Assembly (NCBI RefSeq): GCF_011174675.1
Contig: NZ_JAANIG010000028.1
Location: forward strand, 1 to 62,230
From: Perlabentimonas gracilis
GTDB taxonomy: Bacteria > Bacteroidota > Bacteroidia > Bacteroidales > Tenuifilaceae
DNA length: 62,230 nucleotides
Reading direction: 5' to 3'
The notes beneath the pieces are model-generated. The model did not search any database and was not told where the DNA came from. It was given only the letters and a program-made list of their open reading frames with translations. Made by a program: the position numbers and the translations under genes. Below are positions 16,969 through 25,818 of the stretch, piece by piece (positions within the stretch are counted from its first letter, which is position 1; the number at the start of each line of letters is the position of its first letter).

Positions 16969-18585
16969 ATGAGATACTTTTTTAGCCTTACGCTTTTATC
17001 GATTTTTTGGTCAATACAATTTTCGTTTGCTCAGCAAAGCATTTTCGATCAGGTGAACGATCCCTTCTTTGGCGAGTCATGTACTAGCATCTTGGTTGGT
17101 AAACAAGCCTCAACCGATGGCTCGGTAATAACCAGTCATACTTGCGATGGCCGTTACCGCACCTGGGTGACCATTGAAAAGGGACAGAAGTATGAGCGCG
17201 ATACAGTAACAGCAATATATAAAGGCTTGCTAAAAACCGAAACGCCTTGGGATATGCGCAACGTGGAAAAGGTGGGCGAAATTCCGCAAGCCAATGAAAC
17301 CTACACATTTCTTAATACCGCTTACCCATGCATGAACGAGAAGCAGCTGGCCATTGGTGAAACAACCATTACGGGAAAGAAGGAGCTGGTGAACGAAAAT
17401 GGTATGTTCCTGATTGAGGAGCTGCAACGTATTGCCCTGCAGCGTTGCTCCACAGCTCGCGATGCAATTAGGCTTATTGGCCAACTAATTAACGATTATG
17501 GTTACGGCGATTGGGGCGAGTGCATCACCATTGCCGATACCAGGGAGGTTTGGCAAATGGAGATTTTTGGTGAGGGGCCCGATAAGATTGGTGGCGTTTG
17601 GGCAGCACAGCGTATTCCCGATGACCACGTAGGCATTTCGGCTAACATACCTCGCATTGGCGAAATCAACCTAAAGGATAAGGAACACTTCATGGCCTCA
17701 AAGAATGTTTTTGATGTAGCAAAGAAGATGGGATTTTGGGACGGCAAGTCTACTTTTAAGTTTTGGCAGGCCTACGGAACAGGCAAGAAACCCTTCGCCA
17801 TTCGCGATTACTTTGTGCTTAACGCAGTAGCCCCATCGCTTAACCTCAGCTACGATGCCGATGAGCTGCCATTCTCGGTTAAGCCCGACAAGAAGGTTTC
17901 TGTTCAGGATGTGATTGCCTTATACCGCGAAACCTATGAGGGAACCGATTACGACATGACTCAAAATCTTAAATCCATCAAAAAAACTTACAACGATAAG
18001 CGCGAGGTGACTAGTGTAGATACCGTAATATCGCCCATTGCGCAGCCTTGGCTAACCACCAATGCTCGTAATTTGTACAATTTCCTCGATGAGGATGCGG
18101 TTAAGTTTTATCGTACCGTGGCCGTATCGTGGTGCTCGTACTCGCAAATAATTCAGCTGCGCGATTGGCTACCCGATGCCATTGGCGGAGTGGCTTGGTT
18201 CTCGTTCGATAACCCTGGCCAAAGCCCCAGAATCCCAATTTTTTCGGGTACAACAGAGTTGCCCGAAAGTTTTAACTACTGCGGACAAAAGCGTCATCGT
18301 ACCGATGCTGCCATTTGGAAATACCGTAAGGCCAACAAGCTGGCCACGCTGGCTTGGCAAGATACCCGCGAGGGGATGATGGAAGAGGTTGCTCATTTCG
18401 AGAACAAAGCCACAATGGAGATTCAATTCCTAGAGCCGAAAGTTCAAGATCTGGCAAAGGCGAATAAAAATGAGGAGGTTCAGAAAATGCTAACTCGCTA
18501 CACCCGCGACTTTGCAGGTGCAACCATGTTGCGTTGGGGTGAGCTGGAGGATGAGTACTGGGGTAGGTTTGGATTAGGGTTTTAA
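16969..18585 (+). CDS. C69-family dipeptidase
   Basis: The 538-residue protein has a signal peptide ending SFA|QQ and then a peptidase C69 (PepD) domain. Cys38, in ESCTSILVGKQAS, is the predicted N-terminal nucleophile exposed by processing, and DGSVITSHTCDGR follows as in the family. These NTN-hydrolases cleave dipeptides with broad specificity. With a signal sequence this one should act in the periplasm, complementing the Tricorn-type oligopeptidase. Length fits the family. A TACCTTTA element at 16955-16962 may be part of its promoter. Confidence 0.9.
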   Translation: MRYFFSLTLLSIFWSIQFSFAQQSIFDQVNDPFFGESCTSILVGKQASTDGSVITSHTCDGRYRTWVTIEKGQKYERDTVTAIYKGLLKTETPWDMRNVEKVGEIPQANETYTFLNTAYPCMNEKQLAIGETTITGKKELVNENGMFLIEELQRIALQRCSTARDAIRLIGQLINDYGYGDWGECITIADTREVWQMEIFGEGPDKIGGVWAAQRIPDDHVGISANIPRIGEINLKDKEHFMASKNVFDVAKKMGFWDGKSTFKFWQAYGTGKKPFAIRDYFVLNAVAPSLNLSYDADELPFSVKPDKKVSVQDVIALYRETYEGTDYDMTQNLKSIKKTYNDKREVTSVDTVISPIAQPWLTTNARNLYNFLDEDAVKFYRTVAVSWCSYSQIIQLRDWLPDAIGGVAWFSFDNPGQSPRIPIFSGTTELPESFNYCGQKRHRTDAAIWKYRKANKLATLAWQDTREGMMEEVAHFENKATMEIQFLEPKVQDLAKANKNEEVQKMLTRYTRDFAGATMLRWGELEDEYWGRFGLGF

Positions 18586-18612
18586 TTATATAATTCGTTT
18601 TGTTATAGTTTA

Positions 18613-18641
18613 AGGGGTGGTGACTTTCATCACCCTTTTTT
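18613..18641 (+). terminator. Weak intrinsic terminator
   Basis: AAGGGGTG and CACCCTT can pair around GTGACTTTCAT, with one bulged G, followed by six T. It lies just after the C69 stop codon and before the promoter of the next operon. Confidence 0.55.
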
Positions 18642-18678
18642 GTTAGCTTATTTTCAAACCAATTAACTTTAGGTAACA

Positions 18679-18707
18679 TTTGTTGTCAATAAATGCAGGT
18701 AATTTTG
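18679..18707 (+). promoter_or_regulatory. Bacteroidota-type promoter
   Basis: TTTG (18679-18682) and TAATTTTG (18700-18707) are separated by 17 nt, close to the consensus TTTG-N19-TAnnTTTG. Transcription would start near 18714, about 15 nt before the ATG at 18730, and probably serves the three-gene outer-membrane unit. Confidence 0.6.
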
Positions 18708-18729
18708 GATAACCTAAAAAATTAACAAA

Positions 18730-19302
18730 ATGAGAAGATTTGCATTTATTGCCATTTTAATGGCCAGCTTTGCTGTTACTACGCTGGCACAAGATCATAA
18801 CGTGAAGGATAGGCTTCGTTTTAGCCTCAGCACCGATCAGCTTCCTAGTTTTAAATCATATTCCAGTTTTAATAACCGAGAGGATAGGCTCCAAACTACG
18901 TATGGAGTTTTTAAATACCTAGAGGTTGGTGGTTTTGTGGGGCATACCAGTTTATACAATTCACTCAAATCAGATTTAGGAAATTTAACATGGAGTTCCT
19001 CTAGCATTAAAACTCATGGCATTTCTTTCGGTGCAACGGCAAACTTTCACCCATTGCCTTTGCTTTTCGATACCAAGGGCTTAAAGTTAGACCTTTACTT
19101 GTCAGGCAAGGTGGGAGCGATAACGTATCTCGCTTCGGATGAGTATATGGTAAATGGAACCTACCTATTTGGTCAAACCCATATGGGGCTTGCATACTAT
19201 TTTACCAAGCGATGGGGCGTTTTTGGTGAGTATGGGTATACTCTTTATCGCAATGGCTACCGCTCTGTAACATACAGATATGGTGTAACTTTTAAGTTTT
19301 AA
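18730..19302 (+). CDS. Small outer-membrane beta-barrel protein
   Basis: The 190-residue protein has a signal peptide ending TLA|Q and a mature chain of alternating beta-strand residues that ends in the barrel signature VTFKF with a terminal Phe. Size fits an eight-stranded porin-like barrel. It is the first gene of an apparent operon: the DUF4249 lipoprotein begins 57 bp downstream and the TonB receptor follows. No further homology is recognised. Whether it contributes to uptake with the receptor is inference from co-direction. Confidence 0.72.
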   Translation: MRRFAFIAILMASFAVTTLAQDHNVKDRLRFSLSTDQLPSFKSYSSFNNREDRLQTTYGVFKYLEVGGFVGHTSLYNSLKSDLGNLTWSSSSIKTHGISFGATANFHPLPLLFDTKGLKLDLYLSGKVGAITYLASDEYMVNGTYLFGQTHMGLAYYFTKRWGVFGEYGYTLYRNGYRSVTYRYGVTFKF

Positions 19303-19359
19303 CCATATAACACTTACCTTACATAAAACACTTTCACATATTTATACAATCCTCTCGCT

Positions 19360-20289
19360 ATGCTTAAGTTCTCTCGTCGGATTTTTGCGCTAATTGTGCT
19401 ATCCATATTGCTAAGTGCATGCCGTACCAAGATTGACTGGGAATCCCCAGAACTCGAGCCGTCACCTACAGTTAATTCTTTTGTTGTGGCGGGTAAGCCA
19501 ATAAAGGTTTTCGTTTCGCTAACAGGGGAGTTCAACGATACGCCTGTTGCCATTTGCGAGAATGCTACAGTGGAACTTTATGCAGATGATGCATTTGTTG
19601 AAACGCTGGAGTACTCTCAGGAGGGTTTCTACCTGTCGGAGCTGATAGCCGAGCCAAAGGTTGAGTACCGATGTGTTGTAAACATTCCCGATTTCGAAAC
19701 AGTAACTTGTAGCACAACGCTCCCAAATCCAATGCAAATAGTAGGTATTGAGCATATAAGTCAGGCTGTTGTAGATGAGGAGGGTACAACGCAGCCAGCC
19801 TTAATACTTTCTTTTACTAATATTTCCACAAGGTTGCGTTACTATGAGGTGGTAATAAACCTATATAAAAAATCCCATTCGAGTGACGACTTGTACGTTA
19901 TCCACCCTTCGATAATTCAAGTTGTTGATCCTGTGTTGCTAAACGAGGGGTTGCCAATACTGGTTTTTAGTAACGAGATGATAGAGGACGATAGCTATAC
20001 TATGACCATAAACTACGCAACTAGCGGTGCTAGCTATAGTCCGAGTACGGGATGGGTGGGAAATGTTTACCCTTTTACCGTTGAGCTACGGTCGATTAGT
20101 TACGATTACTATAAGTATGCCAAGCAGTTCTATTTGTATGTGAATGCCAACGACGAGCCATTGATAGGGCAAGGCACAATAGTTCCATTCCATATGCACT
20201 CCAATGTCGATAATGGATATGGAATATTTGCAGGGTACTCCTCTGTGGTTTCCGACACCATTTACCCTCAGGATTTTAGTCTCTATTAA
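19360..20289 (+). CDS. DUF4249 surface lipoprotein
   Basis: The 309-residue protein is a lipoprotein: LLSAC puts the lipid on Cys21. The mature part resembles DUF4249: a Pro-containing PTVNSFVVAGKPIKVFVS strand pair, YAD-VETLEYSQEGFYLS, and a second half with NISTRLRYYEVVINLYKK. DUF4249 genes sit beside TonB receptors in Bacteroidota and are thought to act as receptor partners in place of SusD; the ligand is unknown. The TonB receptor starts 29 bp downstream. Confidence 0.85.
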   Translation: MLKFSRRIFALIVLSILLSACRTKIDWESPELEPSPTVNSFVVAGKPIKVFVSLTGEFNDTPVAICENATVELYADDAFVETLEYSQEGFYLSELIAEPKVEYRCVVNIPDFETVTCSTTLPNPMQIVGIEHISQAVVDEEGTTQPALILSFTNISTRLRYYEVVINLYKKSHSSDDLYVIHPSIIQVVDPVLLNEGLPILVFSNEMIEDDSYTMTINYATSGASYSPSTGWVGNVYPFTVELRSISYDYYKYAKQFYLYVNANDEPLIGQGTIVPFHMHSNVDNGYGIFAGYSSVVSDTIYPQDFSLY

Positions 20290-20318
20290 TTTGATGTAAC
20301 CCTTAAATACCTAAAGCT

Positions 20319-22739
20319 TTGAAATCAACAACTCGTTTCGCTATATCTATAGTTGCCATACTAATTATTTCCTCCTCTTCCTTTGCTCAAATACGTGTAT
20401 CGGGATTTGTACGCGACAGCGTAACCCGAGAGGTGCTGGTGGGTGCACATGTAATCGATACGCAGAATCAGCGTGGGGTAACAACCGATAATAATGGATT
20501 CTTCAGGTTAGTTGCTGCGAACGGTGAAACCTTACAGGTCTCGTACGTTGGTTATAACCAGTGTGAACTTGCGGTGAAAGCAGAAACTAATAAGGTGTAT
20601 GAAGTATTACTGGTTCCAAGTAACGAGATAGAGGAGGTGGTGATAACTCAGGCTAGCCGACCAAGTTTTAATGTATCAACGCTTAGCAGAACGCAGCTAA
20701 TGAGCATTCCCTCGCTAGGAGCAAAGCCCGATGTGATGAAATCGATACAGCTGCTGCCGGGCATTGAACAGCAGAACGAGGGCACTAGCTTGGTGCTAGT
20801 GCGTGGAGGCAACCCTGGCGAGAACCTATACCTTTTCGATAACGTATCGCTTATCTACGTAAATCATATTGGGGGATTCACTTCGGTTTTTAACCCCGAT
20901 ATGATTAACAATATTGATGTTTACAAGGGCGGATTCCCTGCCAAGTATGGGGGCAAACTTTCATCAATTATGGATATTGCTCAGCGTGAGGGAAATTCAT
21001 CGACTTTGAAAGGGAATTTTAGCATTGGGCTAACCGATGCCTCTTTCGCCATTGAGGGGCCCACCCCTCTGGAGAATACCACCTTTATGGTTACCGGGCG
21101 AAAAACAATGATAGATGGCTTGTTTGTGCTGGCAAGCAGGCTAAGCTTAGGAAGTGACTACACCTTGATGTATGGCTTCCATGATATCAACGGCAAGTTT
21201 ACTTGGCGACCCAACCCTCGAAATACCCTGAGTTTAAACGTGTATCAGGGCGACGATTACCTCAACTTTTGGTACAAAAACACTAGTGGTAACACTACCG
21301 AAAGAGCACGGATGCAAAACATATGGGGCAACTGGCTGGTGTCGGCTCGATGGAATAGGGTTCACTCTTCCAACTTGTACTCAAACCAGAGCCTATCTTA
21401 CGTTCGTTATAGGCTTGGCTTTAGGCAAAACTATTCGGAGATGGGTGTAGATAACTCGCAGAATTATAGCCAAAGGTACCTCTCGGCAGTTCAGGACTTA
21501 TCGTACAAAGTAGGATTTAAGTATGATGCTACACATTTTTGGTCGATGGATTTTGGGCTACAAACCTCATGGCTTACGCATAACCCCAACAGCACAATTA
21601 TTGATGGTAAACCCTTGGGCGATCAGGCTGAGATACAGTCCTGGGAGTCGGCACTTTACATCGACAATGCCTTAAAACCCACCGACTGGCTTGAGCTGAA
21701 GATTGGAGGGAGGGCGGTTAGCTACCTAACCCAAGGGTACAGCAAGTTCGATTTTGAGCCCAGAGCAAGTATAAATATTGGCCTAAATAAAAATCACAGC
21801 CTAAATGTTAGCTATATGGATGTGAACCAGTTCTCTCATCTACTAATCACACAGGGCGATATTATGAGCAACGAGGTTTGGGTACCGGCTAGCGCCGATA
21901 TTCAGCCAGCTAGTACAAAGCAGGTATCGGCAGGGTGGAAGGGTAAATTTTTGGATGGTATGCTTGGTGCAGAGGTGAGTGTTTATCATAAATCGCTAAG
22001 CAACTTGGCTACGTACAGGGAGGGTTTCACCAACCTGATGGGCGATAAGAGCTGGCGAAGCAAGGTGGAGAGGGGAGGCAAGGGTGAAGCCTATGGCGCC
22101 GAGCTTATGCTTAGCAAAACGTTAGGCAAATGGACTGGTTTTGTTGGCTATTCATGGTCACGAGCTACGCGGCAGTACCCTAGCATTAATAATGGTTACG
22201 AGTATTTGTTCGATTTTAACCGCCCCCATAGCGGCTCCGTAAACATTAGCCGAAAGCTTAACGAGAAGCTGTCTGTTAGCGCAACTTGGGTTTTCCAATC
22301 GGGCTTACCCTTTACCCCAGTAATTGGCAAGCAGCTAATTCCTTCAACTTACCGGAATCATGGAGACAACCAATTCCTTTACGAAGCATTCATTTATGGC
22401 GAGCGGAATAGTGAGCAAATGCGAGCGTTCCATAGGCTCGATGTGGCTCTAAACTACACCAGGTTCTCGAAACGAAGTGGTTACAAAACCCAATGGACAT
22501 TCGCGCTGTATAATGCTTACAACAGAAAGAACCCAAATGTTTACTACTACACGCATAGCAAGAGTGATGGTCTCAGGCTATTTTCATCATCGAGGTTTGA
22601 GCCTTATTCGCTTTACCAAATCAGCTTTTTCCCCATAATACCCACGGTATCGTATAAGATTTTCTTTGATGAAACCCGCAGAACGGTTGAAGGAGGTAAG
22701 ACTAGACCCAATCTGTTGAAAAGAATTTTGTTTGATTAA
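20319..22739 (+). CDS. TonB-dependent receptor with carboxypeptidase-like N-terminal domain
   Basis: The 806-residue protein starts with an unusual TTG (no ATG lies between it and the preceding stop) and a signal peptide ending SFA|Q. A carboxypeptidase-regulatory-like beta domain covers about residues 24-105 (VSGFVRDSVTREVLVGAHV). The plug follows, with SIPSLGAKPDVMKSIQLLPG and LVRGGNPGENLYLFDN, and then a barrel of roughly 22 strands. It is the import gate for an unknown ligand together with the DUF4249 protein. The final residues are basic and hydrophobic (RILFD), not the usual aromatic end. It converges on selU 13 bp away. Confidence 0.92.
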   Translation: MKSTTRFAISIVAILIISSSSFAQIRVSGFVRDSVTREVLVGAHVIDTQNQRGVTTDNNGFFRLVAANGETLQVSYVGYNQCELAVKAETNKVYEVLLVPSNEIEEVVITQASRPSFNVSTLSRTQLMSIPSLGAKPDVMKSIQLLPGIEQQNEGTSLVLVRGGNPGENLYLFDNVSLIYVNHIGGFTSVFNPDMINNIDVYKGGFPAKYGGKLSSIMDIAQREGNSSTLKGNFSIGLTDASFAIEGPTPLENTTFMVTGRKTMIDGLFVLASRLSLGSDYTLMYGFHDINGKFTWRPNPRNTLSLNVYQGDDYLNFWYKNTSGNTTERARMQNIWGNWLVSARWNRVHSSNLYSNQSLSYVRYRLGFRQNYSEMGVDNSQNYSQRYLSAVQDLSYKVGFKYDATHFWSMDFGLQTSWLTHNPNSTIIDGKPLGDQAEIQSWESALYIDNALKPTDWLELKIGGRAVSYLTQGYSKFDFEPRASINIGLNKNHSLNVSYMDVNQFSHLLITQGDIMSNEVWVPASADIQPASTKQVSAGWKGKFLDGMLGAEVSVYHKSLSNLATYREGFTNLMGDKSWRSKVERGGKGEAYGAELMLSKTLGKWTGFVGYSWSRATRQYPSINNGYEYLFDFNRPHSGSVNISRKLNEKLSVSATWVFQSGLPFTPVIGKQLIPSTYRNHGDNQFLYEAFIYGERNSEQMRAFHRLDVALNYTRFSKRSGYKTQWTFALYNAYNRKNPNVYYYTHSKSDGLRLFSSSRFEPYSLYQISFFPIIPTVSYKIFFDETRRTVEGGKTRPNLLKRILFD

Positions 22740-22752
22740 GCGTAGTCCGAAT

Positions 22753-23766
22753 CTACTCTTTGGCCATTAATTCTTGAGCAATTTGCTCGGCATCAAACTT
22801 TTTATATTCCTTTTCAAAGGATATCAAGCCCCGCCGCTCCTCAATGCTGCGATTATATGCCTTATCGTAGTACCAAAGCAGTATGCGGGTGGCTTCGTGG
22901 AAATTTCCGCTTTCAATGGCCTCGGCGGCTAGTTTGGCGTTATCGCCACCTAACCGTTTGGTTATTTTGCTTATGGCGTGGGTTAGCTCTTCCTTACTAA
23001 ACAGGGCGTATTCCTTAACCAGCCGTTCGATGCGTTGGTCAAGAGCTAAATCGACCTTTACCAGCGGGCTAAAGTGCATCCTGTTGTAAAAATCCCGTGG
23101 AATAAAAACGTGGCCAATACACATCGACTCATCCTCAACCCAGATGGTGCGGTTGATATCAAAATCTTTTATGGCCCAGAAAAGGTTGTTCTCAAACTGT
23201 TCGGTGGTGGGTTGTGGTGCGTGTCCTAATCCGCCAAAAACAGAGCCCTTATGGTCGGCTAGGCCTTCCAGGTCAATTATTTGCTCACCTAGATCCTGCA
23301 GTTTGAGCAACAACTCGGTTTTTCCGCTGCCAGTGCAGGCGGTAATCACCTTAAAGTTCCAATCTCTTTTAATTATCGATGCCGCAAATCTTCTAAATCC
23401 CTTGTAGCCACCATTAACCGTTATTGCTGGTATACCCGCAGTGTTCATTAGCCACGCAAACGATGCTGAGCGCATTCCTCCGCGCCAGCAATGCACAATG
23501 AGCTTATCGGTGTATTTAAATTTACTAGCCTGCTTTACCAGGTTCGACATTTTTGGCCCCACAATATCCAGCGCTCTAAGCATTGCCTTTTCGCGGCTAA
23601 CCTGCTTGTATAATGTTCCCACCTCGGCACGCTCTTCGTTTGTGAACAGAGGTATGTTGATGGCACCGGGGATGTGACCAGCCTCAAACTCAGCAGGTGT
23701 TCGTACATCAACTACTGGGTTGGCTTTGGCAATTGTAAACAGCTCGTTTGGTTCAAGGGGTTTCAC
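22753..23766 (-). CDS. mnmH: tRNA 2-selenouridine synthase
   Basis: The 337-residue protein has two parts. An N-terminal rhodanese domain carries the active Cys93 in HCWRGGMRS. A C-terminal P-loop NTPase domain carries ACTGSGKT (143-150) and EDESMCIGHVFIP. This is the MnmH/SelU architecture, converting 2-thiouridine at the wobble position of certain tRNAs to 2-selenouridine via a geranylated intermediate. It needs selenophosphate, so a selD is expected elsewhere; none is in the window. A TAAATTTG box lies at 23797-23804 on the reverse strand. Confidence 0.93.
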   Translation of the reverse strand: MKPLEPNELFTIAKANPVVDVRTPAEFEAGHIPGAINIPLFTNEERAEVGTLYKQVSREKAMLRALDIVGPKMSNLVKQASKFKYTDKLIVHCWRGGMRSASFAWLMNTAGIPAITVNGGYKGFRRFAASIIKRDWNFKVITACTGSGKTELLLKLQDLGEQIIDLEGLADHKGSVFGGLGHAPQPTTEQFENNLFWAIKDFDINRTIWVEDESMCIGHVFIPRDFYNRMHFSPLVKVDLALDQRIERLVKEYALFSKEELTHAISKITKRLGGDNAKLAAEAIESGNFHEATRILLWYYDKAYNRSIEERRGLISFEKEYKKFDAEQIAQELMAKE

Positions 23767-23870
23767 AGTTTATAAATATTGCTGATTAATGAAGTGCAAA
23801 TTTATCAATTATTTATTGCCGACTTTAGTATCCAGCAATTTGTGACTCATTAAGTAGTACTAAAACCAGA

Positions 23871-23907
23871 AACACGGATTATTGCTATGCTGCAAGTAAT
23901 CCGTGTT
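23871..23907 (-). terminator. Terminator-like hairpin after dnaJ
   Basis: AACACGGATTA (23871-23881) pairs with TAATCCGTGTT (23897-23907). Read on the minus strand it lies just after the dnaJ stop codon and is followed by a short T-rich CTGGTTTTAG. Confidence 0.7.
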
Positions 23908-23927
23908 CTCGATTAGCGTATCGTAGG

Positions 23928-25088
23928 CTAATCAAAGAAACTTCGCATCCGTTCAAAGAAATTCTTTTCGGTTGAATCGGGTGCAGGGGTAAAATTATCA
24001 GACTTGCCAAGCTTTTCGAGGCTAACTTTTTCTTCTTTCGAGAGATTTTTAGGAACCCACACATTAATACTAACCAGCAGGTCGCCACGTCCGTAACCAT
24101 TCACATCGGGTAATCCTTTGCCTCGTAAGCGGAGTACGCGACCGGGTTGTGTGCCTGGCTCAATCTTAATTTTCACCTTCCCTTCCACTGTTGGGATTTC
24201 AACGGGCGCCCCCAATGCAGCCTCGCTAAAGCTAAGGTATAGGCTGTAGATAAGATCGTTACCATCGCGGGTAAGGTTGGGGTCTTTCTCCTCCTCAATA
24301 AGTACAAGTAAATCGCCATTAATACCACCCCGGCGAGCAGCATTTCCCTTACCCGAAACAGACATCTGCATACCTTCGGCAACGCCAGCAGGAATTTTTA
24401 TTGCTATTACCTCTGCATCGCGAACAACACCTTCGCCCGAGCAGCTGGTACAGCGGTCGGTAATCATTTTACCCTCGCCATTACAGGTGGGGCAGGGCGA
24501 TGTGGTTTGCATCTGGCCCAGCAGGGTATTGGTAACTCGGTTTACATATCCAGAGCCTCTACAGGTAGAGCAGGTGGAGTATGATGAACCGTTGGCGGCT
24601 CCTGTTCCCGAGCACGATTTACATCCTACGTACTTATTTACCTTGATTTTTTTCTCAACTCCATTGGCAATCTCCGATAGGTTAAGCTTAACTTTTACCC
24701 TAAGGTCGGAGCCCTTGTTAACCCTTCGCGAACTGCGGCCTCCGCCACCAAACCCACCAAATCCTCCGAATGCACTGCCAAAGTGTCCGCCAAAAATATC
24801 ACCAAACTGCGAGAAGATATCATCCATGGTCATACCTCCACCACCAAATCCACCAGAGCCACCGTTCACGCCTGCGTGTCCATACTGGTCGTAACGTGCG
24901 CGCTTATTGTCATCGCTTAGTACTTCGTAAGCCTCTGCAGCCTCCTTAAACTTTTCCTCAGCGGTATGGTCGCCCGGATTTTTATCGGGGTGATGCTTAA
25001 TGGCCATCTTGCGATAAGCCTTTTTTACCTCATCCTTACTGGCGTTTTTCGATACGCCCAAAACCTCGTAGTAATCTCTTTTTGACAT
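23928..25088 (-). CDS. dnaJ: Chaperone protein DnaJ
   Basis: The 386-residue protein has a complete DnaJ layout. The J domain carries HPD at residues 33-35. A Gly/Phe-rich linker covers about residues 70-115. The zinc-binding region has four CxxCxGxG repeats ([24 protein letters not shown] and CTSCSGEG), and the C-terminal substrate-binding domains follow. It stimulates DnaK ATPase and delivers unfolded clients. It lies 23 bp after grpE in the same direction; dnaK is not in the window. Confidence 0.98.
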   Translation of the reverse strand: MSKRDYYEVLGVSKNASKDEVKKAYRKMAIKHHPDKNPGDHTAEEKFKEAAEAYEVLSDDNKRARYDQYGHAGVNGGSGGFGGGGMTMDDIFSQFGDIFGGHFGSAFGGFGGFGGGGRSSRRVNKGSDLRVKVKLNLSEIANGVEKKIKVNKYVGCKSCSGTGAANGSSYSTCSTCRGSGYVNRVTNTLLGQMQTTSPCPTCNGEGKMITDRCTSCSGEGVVRDAEVIAIKIPAGVAEGMQMSVSGKGNAARRGGINGDLLVLIEEEKDPNLTRDGNDLIYSLYLSFSEAALGAPVEIPTVEGKVKIKIEPGTQPGRVLRLRGKGLPDVNGYGRGDLLVSINVWVPKNLSKEEKVSLEKLGKSDNFTPAPDSTEKNFFERMRSFFD

Positions 25089-25111
25089 CTATCGCGTATA
25101 ATATTTTTATC

Positions 25112-25702
25112 TTACTCTCCAATTACAACCTTTGCGAAACGGATTATCTTCTCGTTAAGCATATAGCCTTTCTCCACCACGTCAACAATTTTACCCTTAA
25201 GGGTATCGTCGGGGGCAGGAATTTTTGTAATGGCATCGTGCTTGTCAGTATCCAGCTCATACCCCATAGCCTCAATCTCCTTAACGCCATTGTTTTTAAG
25301 GAAATCAACAAATTTTCCGTGGATAAGCACTAAGCCCTGCTTCATTGCCTCAATATCGGTGGCTGTTTCGGTGTGCTTGATTGCCCGTTCAAAATCATCA
25401 ACTAGGGGAAGGATGTTTTTCATTACGTCCTCAGAACCGAATCGAATTAGATCCATCTTTTCGCGCTGAGTGCGCTTGCGAAAATTATCAAACTCGGCCG
25501 ATAGCCTAACATATTTATCCTTGGCCTCATCTAGCTGTTTTTGGAGTGCTTCAATAGGATCAACCTCCGGTTCTTCGGTTTCAAGTTGGTTCTCTTGGGA
25601 TTGATCATCTGACTCAGGGGTAACATCATTTTGGCTACCCGCCTCTTGCTCTGGCTTTTCCTCTACTTGCTCTTTAGCTTTTGTCGTTTTTTTCTTGCTC
25701 AT
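25112..25702 (-). CDS. grpE: Nucleotide exchange factor GrpE
   Basis: The 196-residue protein has an acidic, disordered N-terminus (about residues 1-45, rich in Glu/Gln), a long coiled-coil helix, and the conserved FDNFRKRTQRE, LPLVDDFERAI and C-terminal beta domain ending RFAKVVIGE. GrpE releases ADP from DnaK. It is paired with dnaJ 23 bp downstream. The 116-bp gap from murA shows no terminator, so read-through from the upstream genes is possible. Confidence 0.97.
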   Translation of the reverse strand: MSKKKTTKAKEQVEEKPEQEAGSQNDVTPESDDQSQENQLETEEPEVDPIEALQKQLDEAKDKYVRLSAEFDNFRKRTQREKMDLIRFGSEDVMKNILPLVDDFERAIKHTETATDIEAMKQGLVLIHGKFVDFLKNNGVKEIEAMGYELDTDKHDAITKIPAPDDTLKGKIVDVVEKGYMLNEKIIRFAKVVIGE

Positions 25703-25818
25703 ATCTTGTATCTATTTTTATCATATCGATGGAAGCTAAACACAAATGCCTTGCCAATGGCAAAACTCAGCCAATTTGGCATATTTCTTTTTTCGCTCCG
25801 TTGATAATTGGCAATGTG

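Noticed and set aside
18601-18660. Riboswitch-like hairpin between the C69 gene and the barrel operon
   Set aside because: The structure is a simple weak terminator next to a consensus promoter and shows no conserved aptamer features.
24277-24894. Long plus-strand frame opposite dnaJ
   Set aside because: A 205-residue frame antisense to the cysteine-rich region of dnaJ, with Pro/Ser-rich composition produced by the reverse of the Gly-rich linker. No promoter or domain.
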